Both the position numbers and the translations under genes were made by a program. Positions 1 to 5,719 of a DNA stretch of 6,926 bases are shown one piece after another. Source of the stretch: Bryobacterales bacterium. Its GTDB lineage: Bacteria; Acidobacteriota; Terriglobia; Bryobacterales; Bryobacteraceae. A model generated the notes under the pieces. It was not told the origin of the DNA. It saw only the letters and a list, made by a program, of their open reading frames with translations, and made no database searches. The DNA lies in the NCBI GenBank assembly GCA_025462985.1, contig JAOAPP010000043.1:1-6926 (forward strand), in the 5' to 3' direction. Within the stretch, counting starts at the first letter, position 1. Every line of letters begins with the position of its first letter.

Positions 1-221
1 AGCCAAGTCCTGATCCGGTAAACCTCCCGAATTATTCCGACGGCGACCGGCATCGCATGCGAGACTCGTAGATGCGAGGAGGGCCGCATGACCCAGTTAC
101 CCCGCGTACGCTCGTATAACTGAATTGGCGTAATGTTCGGTCGATACTGCAATCCGATTCGGAGAAACACCGTGGGTACACGAATCAGCTCGGTTGAAGG
201 CGGGCGTAATCGCTCTTCCAT
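1..221 (-). CDS. 5' part of an island gene of unknown function, cut by the window edge
   Basis: An open frame on the minus strand starts at an ATG (219-221) and stays open for 73 codons to the left edge, so only the N-terminus is present. A GTG five codons upstream (234-236) is the only other in-frame start after the preceding stop. Visible segments include RVPTVFLRIG (residues 14-23), ITPIQLYERTRGNW (30-43) and VGIIREVYRI (61-70). From memory, this pattern (a hydrophobic strand, then 'LYExTRGxW', then 'GIxREVYxI') recurs in uncharacterised proteins next to restriction-modification genes, but I cannot name a verified family. It lies 118 nt downstream of the vsr stop on the same strand and could belong to a dcm-vsr operon, possibly as the missing effector. 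Coding is supported by the unbroken frame and the conserved-looking segments. The function is unknown. Confidence 0.68.
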   Translation of the reverse strand, partial: MEERLRPPSTELIRVPTVFLRIGLQYRPNITPIQLYERTRGNWVMRPSSHLRVSHAMPVAVGIIREVYRIRTW

Positions 222-339
222 TATCTCAATTTCCACGGCCCGTGGCCAATACCATGCCCCACGGTTAGAGGCGCGAGCCTGCCTATCAGGACCTCCGTTT
301 GTTCGTCAAACGTATCACGACCTCGCGGGCCCGACCATA

Positions 340-786
340 CTAGGTGCGACGCATAACCACTCTCGCCACCATGCATGCCACAACCTGCGGGTCTTCGTGC
401 TCCCAAAATCGCAGTACAAGCCACCCAATCGATTTCAGTTCACGGTTTACGCGCCGATCGCGGCGTCGATTGGCCTTCACTTTTCCTGACCACCACGATG
501 CGTTGTGTACCGGCGCAGTCCAGTGTTCAGGACAACCATGCCAAAAGCAGCCATCGACATAGATCGCGACTCGAGCTTTCGCAAAAACAACATCAGCCCG
601 AAACCTTCGGTTCTCCAAAAGTGGGACATCGACCCGAAACCGCAAGCCTTGCCGATGCAGTTCTGATCGGAGCGCAACTTCACACGAAGTGTCTCGGCGA
701 GGCGTACACTGCATACGCCGTCGCGTCAGCGGATCGGGTGGATTGTACGTCGAAACGTCAGCCGCGCTGCGCCGCGCTCTTGTCAT
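340..786 (-). CDS. vsr: Very short patch repair (Vsr) endonuclease
   Basis: This 148-residue protein belongs to the Vsr family of DNA mismatch endonucleases, which nick beside T:G mismatches formed when 5-methylcytosine deaminates at sites of a partner methyltransferase. The family pattern is complete: RRDTSCEVALR (30-40), GLRFRVDVPL (47-56), the metal-binding Asp65 in FRADVVF, DGCFWHGCPEH (78-88), NxxRDRR (106-112), and GWLVLRFWEHE (121-131). By alignment to E. coli Vsr, Asp65 matches Asp51 and His83 matches His69. Asp78 stands where E. coli has His64. Cys80, His88 and His130 are likely zinc ligands, replacing the E. coli Cys/His set. The start is at ATG 784-786; Met25 (712-714) is an alternative close to where the conserved region begins. 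The gene begins 26 nt after the dcm stop on the same strand, so the two are probably co-transcribed and functionally paired. Confidence 0.94.
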   Translation of the reverse strand: MTRARRSAADVSTYNPPDPLTRRRMQCTPRRDTSCEVALRSELHRQGLRFRVDVPLLENRRFRADVVFAKARVAIYVDGCFWHGCPEHWTAPVHNASWWSGKVKANRRRDRRVNRELKSIGWLVLRFWEHEDPQVVACMVARVVMRRT

Positions 787-812
787 GCCTAAACTACTAT
801 GCGGACAAGAAC

Positions 813-1904
813 CTAAATCATGGTTCGCACAATTAGACCTAAGCCCTTAGCCATTCGCACCGGCACAGCGTTACCAATCTGACGTTCAATAGCAGCCGAG
901 CTCCCTCTAAACTTGTAGCGCCTCGGAAAAGTTTGAATCAAGGACGCCTCGCGTAGCGTGATTGCGCGGTCTTCGTCCGGGTGGAGAAAGGCCCCACACG
1001 AAGGGCTAGTGCACCGAGTCGTCATCGTTGGGGCAACGCCGCCACCTAATAAAATGCGTCCGTACGCCGCCCTTGCATTGCGTCCTATGTCGACATGACA
1101 TGGCAACACCAGCCGCTTCGGAAGGTCGAGTCGTGACCCACCGACCGGAATCGCACGAATGCGCTGACGGACCTTACTCGTCGTGAACCGTTCTCGGTTG
1201 TGTAGCGCATCTCGCCGAGCCGTCTTAGTCCTGCCGTATCGGAAAACCGAGCGGAGCGTCGGCAATCTGTGAAAGAACGTGCGATCTAGCGATAAGAGCA
1301 GATCGGCCGGCATAGGCTTGTAGCGCAACCGCGACGCCAACAAGATGAACCGCTTTCGCCGTTGCGGGACGCCGAATTGTCGGGCGTCCACGACGTATGT
1401 GCGAACAATGTACTTGAACTTCTTCAGCCTCTCGATAAGCTTGCGGAGTCGCGCGTCGTGTTGCAGGCGCGGGACATTTTCAAGCAGGATGGTCCGCGGC
1501 CGGAACTCTTCGATGAATGGCCATACGAGAGATACGAGATCATTCCGCGGATCGTCTGCTGTTTCGCGGTTAAGGGAGGAGTAGCCCTGACACGGCGGGC
1601 ACGCCTTTAACAGATCGAGGGCCAGCCGTCGAACCTTTAGCTTTGCACGAAAGGCGGGAACATCTACATCGCGAATGTCCATAGGCTCTATATGGACCTC
1701 CGGGTGGTTCGCTTGATATGTGGCGATCGCTGCCCTATCGCTCTCGATAGCCGCGACCACTTTGAAGCCGGCTTGTTTCAGTCCCTCCGTCGCGCCGCCC
1801 GCGCCGGCGAACAGGTCAATCGCGGAGGGGTAAAGCGTCTTGCCTGCCATTCCTTGGCAGTTAACATCGCGACTCCGAATCGCCTGCCGGCAGCGTCCAG
1901 CCAT
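813..1904 (-). CDS. dcm: DNA (cytosine-5)-methyltransferase, Dcm/type II R-M family
   Basis: This enzyme transfers a methyl group from S-adenosylmethionine to carbon 5 of cytosine within a specific site. All core motifs are present in order in 363 residues: motif I DLFAGAGGATEG (30-41, AdoMet binding), motif IV CPPCQGYS (102-109, nucleophile Cys105), motif VI ENVPRL (142-147), motif VIII QFGVPQRRKRF (176-186), a target-recognition region at about 205-300, a motif IX-like ITLREASLIQTFP (315-327), and motif X RQIGNAVPVRMAKGLG (341-356). Length and spacing suit a single-chain, active C5 methylase. The recognition sequence cannot be read from the protein. The start is uncertain. ATG 1902-1904 gives the full frame. 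ATG 1848-1850 (Met19) places motif I close to the N-terminus, as in many relatives, but its AAGGA abuts the start codon. The gene is followed by vsr and is divergent from the DUF262 gene. In this context it is probably the protective or modifying arm of a defence system. Confidence 0.97.
   Translation of the reverse strand: MAGRCRQAIRSRDVNCQGMAGKTLYPSAIDLFAGAGGATEGLKQAGFKVVAAIESDRAAIATYQANHPEVHIEPMDIRDVDVPAFRAKLKVRRLALDLLKACPPCQGYSSLNRETADDPRNDLVSLVWPFIEEFRPRTILLENVPRLQHDARLRKLIERLKKFKYIVRTYVVDARQFGVPQRRKRFILLASRLRYKPMPADLLLSLDRTFFHRLPTLRSVFRYGRTKTARRDALHNRERFTTSKVRQRIRAIPVGGSRLDLPKRLVLPCHVDIGRNARAAYGRILLGGGVAPTMTTRCTSPSCGAFLHPDEDRAITLREASLIQTFPRRYKFRGSSAAIERQIGNAVPVRMAKGLGLIVRTMI
1844..1893. 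promoter_or_regulatory. Two inverted repeats sharing CTGCC/GGCAG half-sites near the dcm start
   Basis: CTGCCA-TTCCT-TGGCAG (1844-1860) is a perfect 6-bp inverted repeat with a 5-nt spacer. CTGCCGGCAG (1884-1893) is a perfect 10-bp palindrome built from the same CTGCC/GGCAG halves. They lie 23 nt apart. In a dcm transcript the first would place the AAGGA of the inner start in the loop and fold its AUG into the 3' arm. If dcm starts at 1850, both sit in or beside the divergent promoter region between dcm and the DUF262 gene, where an operator would be expected. If dcm starts at 1904, both lie inside its coding sequence and may be chance. No controller-protein gene is visible in the window. Confidence 0.3.
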
Positions 1905-1987
1905 GCCAGCGGCTCACAACGCAAGTGCCTCACGTCGCCCTGCGCCATCCCCCGCCGAGCTGTCGGGAACCCGTCCGTGGAGGTCTG
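1905..1987. promoter_or_regulatory. Divergent intergenic region between dcm and the DUF262 gene
   Basis: This is the only divergent junction in the island, so promoters for the minus-strand dcm-vsr group and the plus-strand DUF262-HEPN pair should lie here or just inside the dcm start. The stretch is GC-rich and I see no convincing -35/-10 pair on either strand. A clear ribosome-binding site, GGAGG at 1979-1983, stands 4 nt before the ATG at 1988 and decides the DUF262 start. The role as a shared promoter region is inferred from gene orientation alone. Confidence 0.4.
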
Positions 1988-3067
1988 ATGAATACGAACC
2001 TAGAGGTCGCCGTCGAACGACACCGCCGTAGCACTCGCTCAGAAAGTTACGCGATGTCTATCGGTGAATTAATGAATCTTTACGTCGCCGATGAGATGGA
2101 CCTCCATCCCGACTACCAACGGCTTTTCCGGTGGACGCATCAGCAAAAGGTTGACTTTATTGAATCGGTCCTGCTGCGTATTCCCTTGCCGGCGATCTTC
2201 GTCTACCAACGTCCGGACGGCGTATGGGACGTCGTGGATGGGCTTCAGCGCCTCTCGACAATTTTCGAGTTCGTGGGCATTCTGCGTGACGTGAACGCTG
2301 CGCCCGTTGAGGCGCTCATCCTCGCAGCGACCGAGCTCCTTCCAGAGCTGCAAGGCGTTGCTTACGAAGCGATGGATCACCGCACCTTGACAACAGCGCA
2401 GCGCATCGATTTCAAGCGACAGAAAATGGATGTTAAGATCATCCTCAGCGATAGCGATGAAACTGCGAAAACGGACCTCTTCGTACGGCTGAATACTGGC
2501 GGCACTCCCTTAAGTCAGCAAGAGGTTCGCAATGTCGTCATGTATATGGCAAGTTCGGAATTCCTCACTTGGTTCAAGGATGTTTCCGGACTCCATGTGT
2601 TTCGACAGGCAATAGCAATGTCGGCGCACGAGCTGGACGAGGCGTATCACGAAGAAATGGCGCTTCGTTTTATTTCTCTATACTCTCTACACGATCACGA
2701 ACTGCGGGGGATCAAGGATGTTCCATCGTTTCTAACGAGACAGGCTAGGATACTCCCACGGGATGATACTTTTGACCGACAAGCGGCTTCGGAAACGTTT
2801 CGTGCGGTATTCACTTTTATAGATCGCGCATTTGGCAATGACGCCTTTACCGCTTACGATACGGTCAGCGACCCGCCAAACTTTGGCTTTGATGAAGCTT
2901 CGTTCGACGTGTTAGCCCTCGGCCTCGCACCATTCATTGATTCCTACGCCTCCGTTGATGATAGCTTAGTAAAGGCAAAGATGGAACGCTTGATGACCGA
3001 CCTCCATCCTTCAACAACGACAGCTGATCGGATTATTCTTGGACGAACAGCATTCCGACGTGCCTGA
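1988..3067 (+). CDS. DUF262 domain protein (ParB/GmrSD-like N-terminal domain)
   Basis: This 359-residue protein has the DUF262 signature: MSIGELMNLY (23-32), HPDYQRLFRW (40-49), RIPLPAIFVYQ (64-74), VVDGLQRLSTI (82-92), and LFVRLNTGGTPLSQQEVRN (164-182). DUF262 domains have a ParB-like fold with an Asp-Gly-x-Gln-Arg motif (here D84-G85-L86-Q87-R88) implicated in nucleotide handling. They occur in GmrS/BrxU-type enzymes that restrict modified DNA and in SspE. No DUF1524/HNH nuclease domain follows here; the remaining residues, about 190-359, are a helical-looking region with no motif I recognise. The frame is open from an ATG at 1925, but GGAGG at 1979-1983 and the natural N-terminus favour 1988. 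The end overlaps the following HEPN gene, suggesting co-translation and a shared function: probably a sensing or regulatory subunit with the HEPN protein as effector (inference). Its GC, about 50% by hand count of 2641-2940, is lower than that of the cell-wall genes. Confidence 0.93.
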   Translation: MNTNLEVAVERHRRSTRSESYAMSIGELMNLYVADEMDLHPDYQRLFRWTHQQKVDFIESVLLRIPLPAIFVYQRPDGVWDVVDGLQRLSTIFEFVGILRDVNAAPVEALILAATELLPELQGVAYEAMDHRTLTTAQRIDFKRQKMDVKIILSDSDETAKTDLFVRLNTGGTPLSQQEVRNVVMYMASSEFLTWFKDVSGLHVFRQAIAMSAHELDEAYHEEMALRFISLYSLHDHELRGIKDVPSFLTRQARILPRDDTFDRQAASETFRAVFTFIDRAFGNDAFTAYDTVSDPPNFGFDEASFDVLALGLAPFIDSYASVDDSLVKAKMERLMTDLHPSTTTADRIILGRTAFRRA

Positions 3068-3728
3068 CTTCCCGACCGTCGACGCGTTCGACATCTTTCT
3101 CGATAACGAGCAGCTCTGGCGTAGTACCGAGATCGAAGCTCTTCGCCGGCATCTTCAAGGGAGTGGTGACCCCGCTTGGTCGGAAACACTCGCCCGCGCG
3201 GGGATCACGATGCTGTATGCGCACTGGGAAGGCTTTGTGAAGCAAGCAGCAGAGTCATATCTCGCGTATATTTCGGAGCGTATTCGGCGAAACGCCATCG
3301 CGATTGGAACTCTTTCAGACCATGTCCGCGCTCTAATTGTCTATAAACGCTACACGAAGCCGTCCGAAGGGGAGCGGCCTATCCCAAGGTTCTTGCGGGT
3401 AACCAAAGAATCCCTAGCGGAGGATCCCACTGCGGTTGTCGAATTGTCATATCACAAGTTGGTCGAGACGGAGGCCAACCTCAATTTCGCTGTCTTCCGG
3501 TCGATCGGCGCGACGATCGGCCTCGATACGACCAAGATCGATATTTTAGTCAAGTCATTCGACGCCAACATAGTAGCGTTTCGCATGACGCTAGCGCACG
3601 GAGGCCGCATAGATCCAGTTGAGGTCGAAGCCTTTCACCGGTACAGCGCTCGTCTCTTGGAAGCGATCAATGAGTTTAAATACATTCTGCTGGACGCTGC
3701 CTTAGATGAGGCCTTCAAGGCCAGTTAG
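3039..3728 (+). CDS. HEPN-family protein of MAE_28990/MAE_18760 (RiboL-PSP) type, probable RNase effector
   Basis: The 229 residues match the RiboL-PSP/MAE_28990 branch of the HEPN superfamily. There is a helix with ITMLYAHWEGFVKQAAESYL (56-75), a middle segment with SYHKLVETEANLNFAVF (137-153), and the C-terminal HEPN active-site motif R-x4-H as R182-M-T-L-A-H187-G. HEPN proteins of this sort are usually metal-independent RNases serving as toxins or abortive-infection effectors. The usual polar residue after the Arg (commonly Asn) is Met here, so activity could be altered. The start at 3039 is a TTG with GGA 6 nt upstream, overlapping the DUF262 stop by 29 nt. GTG 3060 (8-nt overlap) is an alternative with a poorer ribosome-binding site. 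The overlap implies a two-gene unit with the DUF262 gene. The 3' end faces the convergent ATPase gene 15 nt away, and I see no hairpin terminator between them. Confidence 0.86.
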   Translation: MDEQHSDVPDFPTVDAFDIFLDNEQLWRSTEIEALRRHLQGSGDPAWSETLARAGITMLYAHWEGFVKQAAESYLAYISERIRRNAIAIGTLSDHVRALIVYKRYTKPSEGERPIPRFLRVTKESLAEDPTAVVELSYHKLVETEANLNFAVFRSIGATIGLDTTKIDILVKSFDANIVAFRMTLAHGGRIDPVEVEAFHRYSARLLEAINEFKYILLDAALDEAFKAS

Positions 3729-3743
3729 CGACGCTGAATCAAA

Positions 3744-5591
3744 TCACTCGACACCATGCTGGAGGTGCCGATGGAGCAGCTCGAGTGTCTCCACAGTATT
3801 CTTGATCAGCTCGTAGAATGACTTGCTGACGACTCCCGCCTTACGCGTATTCTCGCTATGCTTTCCGAAGAGACGTACGCGGGCGATAGCTAACGATCTC
3901 GCCTCCGAAGCTCGCTTTAGCTGAGATAGCGCAGAGATCAAGTTCGCATCGAGCAAACCGTTCGTTACGGCGATAAGCTCTAGCTCGTCCACGCTGCGCA
4001 CCATGACGATGCGAACGTTACTGAGGGCTCGGCGGAAAGTCTTCGATAGCTGCAGCCGCCGCACTGTTTCGGTCTCAGGCGGTGACGATGTGGTAAAACT
4101 CCAACCATCGCTGAACACCCAAATGTTGCTAGGTAGGACGATCGTCCAGTCAACATCACTGGTATCATTTCGAGCAAGTGGCAAGAGTCGGCGTGCAGCC
4201 TGCAAACGCGCCGAAATTAGGCTTCGGAGTGCTGACACGTCAAATACACCGAACTCGGCCATTAGTGGCGCGATGCGATTCGGCGCGCCCACGCCCAGCT
4301 CTTGAATAATCGCACTGAGCGCGTGTCCTTCAAAGGCATCGATGATACCGGTGACTACTGCTGCGGCATACTCGGGTTCGTCGGAAACGGAATCCAACTT
4401 GGTTAGGTTGTCGATCACGTCCGAGGCCTCACGGCGCTGCCGCTCCGGCAGTAGCGCAAGGCGCCCGGCTACGTCAACGCCGCTTTGTCTGTAGACAGTA
4501 TCCAAGACGATGTCTTGCTTATATTCCTTTCTTCGGTCACGCCAAACGACACTGTATTCAGCAATCAGATGGCGCGCCCACTCTGCGAGCAGAGCCGGGT
4601 ATGGCTCCTGCCAAGTTATTTCTTGCCGATTGGTTCCGATGTAGTCTGTTTCATCGTCAAGCTCGTCAGCAAATATCTCACCCGTCATGTATTCTCGTGC
4701 AAACTGGGCGTGAACACCTCCGGTCTTCTCGAAGAAGAATGGCGTCTGCGCCATGCGCCCGCGAACAAACACTGCCACGCCGCGTGCATCAACCTGCTTT
4801 ATCGGCTTCTCGGTAAACCCGATCCACCAGGATACACGACCAAATCCGTCGATGTCGGCCGTGTTGACCCCACGGTTAGGATAGCGGAATTGCAGATCGA
4901 GTTTGCCGTGCTGCAGTCGCCGACCGTTGATGACTACCCGAAATTGGCTTGAGAGGATAGCGAAACGGCGGGCCATACTTGCGGAAAACTCTTCCATGGC
5001 AACCGAGCGCGAAATCGAGAGGCGCGTCATCGTTACCGTCGTTCCGTTCGGCTCTCGACAACGCTCATCCGCAATGATCTCAGGATGATACCGTTCCGTA
5101 TACTTACTTGCGCCAGCGCGTGTCATCTCATCGAAGTCCATCGCAAAATGGACCAACCAATTGTTCCTTACCGTGCGTACCTCGACTTTACGCGCGATCC
5201 CAAAGCCAGCGAGCTTGCCGATACCTTTATGCCCCATGACAGTGCGCCCAGCCAGCGTTTTCGAACCCTGCGTGAGTCGGCGGTCGCGACCGATGACGAG
5301 GTAATGATCCCGAACGTCCTCCCAAGTCATGCCTCGTCCGTCATCTCGCACGTAAACGATGTCCCAAGGATTGATGTGCTGATCAAATGGAAACTCGAGA
5401 TGAACTTCGGATGCATCAGCATCCCACGCATTCGAGATTAGTTCAGCAAGTGCAGGCACTGCGCCGGAATACATTGACAGCCCGAGGTGCTTAATCAGGT
5501 TGCCGGAATATTCTAAACTAAGGATGCGCTTGCGGGACGGTGCGACGGCCACGTTATTGTTCTCGTCCTTTTGTTGATGCCCGTTGACCAC
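3744..5591 (-). CDS. GHKL ATPase of the MORC/Hsp90/MutL-like type, defence-associated
   Basis: This large (615-codon) protein has an N-terminal GHKL ATPase domain: N-box ELISNAWDADA (50-60, catalytic Glu50 and Mg-binding Asn54), G1 DDGRGM (83-88), G2/lid GHKGIGKLAGFGIA (120-133), and NGTTVTM (182-188). An S5-like transducer follows, with VAVFVRGRMAQTPFFF (272-287). Residues 340-475 look helical. The C-terminus (about 480-612) contains LPSNIWVFSDGWSFT (486-500) and VDELELIAVT (534-543). It resembles nuclease-like tails of related ATPases but lacks a clear ExK active site. Such ATPases (paraMORC/MORC) are known next to restriction-modification genes and are thought to clamp or remodel DNA. The start is a GTG (5589-5591) with no good ribosome-binding site; GTG 5550-5552 is an alternative with an upstream AAGGA. 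It converges on the HEPN gene and follows ddl on the same strand, with 128 nt between. Confidence 0.93.
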   Translation of the reverse strand: MVNGHQQKDENNNVAVAPSRKRILSLEYSGNLIKHLGLSMYSGAVPALAELISNAWDADASEVHLEFPFDQHINPWDIVYVRDDGRGMTWEDVRDHYLVIGRDRRLTQGSKTLAGRTVMGHKGIGKLAGFGIARKVEVRTVRNNWLVHFAMDFDEMTRAGASKYTERYHPEIIADERCREPNGTTVTMTRLSISRSVAMEEFSASMARRFAILSSQFRVVINGRRLQHGKLDLQFRYPNRGVNTADIDGFGRVSWWIGFTEKPIKQVDARGVAVFVRGRMAQTPFFFEKTGGVHAQFAREYMTGEIFADELDDETDYIGTNRQEITWQEPYPALLAEWARHLIAEYSVVWRDRRKEYKQDIVLDTVYRQSGVDVAGRLALLPERQRREASDVIDNLTKLDSVSDEPEYAAAVVTGIIDAFEGHALSAIIQELGVGAPNRIAPLMAEFGVFDVSALRSLISARLQAARRLLPLARNDTSDVDWTIVLPSNIWVFSDGWSFTTSSPPETETVRRLQLSKTFRRALSNVRIVMVRSVDELELIAVTNGLLDANLISALSQLKRASEARSLAIARVRLFGKHSENTRKAGVVSKSFYELIKNTVETLELLHRHLQHGVE

Positions 5592-5701
5592 ATGAAACAG
5601 AGTGCTAGTACAGTAATGCGCCGTTTTCGACGCCGGGTTACCTTCGAATCACGTAGCCGGTTGGCAGCAGCAAGTGTCTTGATCGGCTCTTTACCGTCCA
5701 A
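5513..5701 (-). pseudogene. Possible 5' remnant of ftsQ between ddl and the ATPase gene
   Basis: Immediately after the ddl stop (5720-5722) the minus strand stays open from a TTG at 5701. It encodes a lysine/arginine-rich segment (VTRRRKRR, residues 21-28) followed by a short hydrophobic run (ITVLALCFMW, 29-38). A basic N-terminus leading into a membrane anchor right after ddl is what FtsQ would show, since ddl-ftsQ is the standard dcw order. The hydrophobic run stops after about 10 residues, where the GTG start of the ATPase begins in another frame. From there to 5513 the frame is only a shadow of the ATPase gene. The reading is a truncated ftsQ start cut by the island insertion. It could instead be a chance open frame or a tiny unrelated peptide. 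No strong ribosome-binding site is seen. Confidence 0.3.
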
Positions 5702-5719
5702 GTAAATCGCGTAGTCTGC

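Noticed and set aside
53..62. Palindrome TCGCATGCGA near the left edge
   Set aside because: It lies inside the left-edge coding frame and is a single 10-bp palindrome with no repeat partner.
133..836. Plus-strand open frames over the left-edge gene and vsr (133-489, 375-836)
   Set aside because: They are antisense to frames with clear coding signatures and contain no recognisable motif.
1925..1987. An upstream ATG for the DUF262 gene
   Set aside because: The added 21 residues are Pro/Arg-rich and unlike the family start. A strong GGAGG stands just before the ATG at 1988.
3729..3743. A bidirectional terminator between the convergent HEPN and ATPase genes
   Set aside because: The gap is only 15 nt and shows no GC stem with a T-run on either strand.
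4485..4952. A 155-codon plus-strand open frame within the ATPase gene
   Set aside because: It is antisense to the transducer region of a well-supported GHKL ATPase and has no family features.
813..5591. Assignment to DISARM, BREX or another named multi-gene system
   Set aside because: The helicase, DUF1998, PglZ and phospholipase-type genes that define those systems are absent from the window.
5643..5650. TTCGAATC, resembling a tRNA T-loop and a possible island attachment site
   Set aside because: The flanking bases do not pair as a T-stem, and no acceptor or anticodon arms can be drawn around it.
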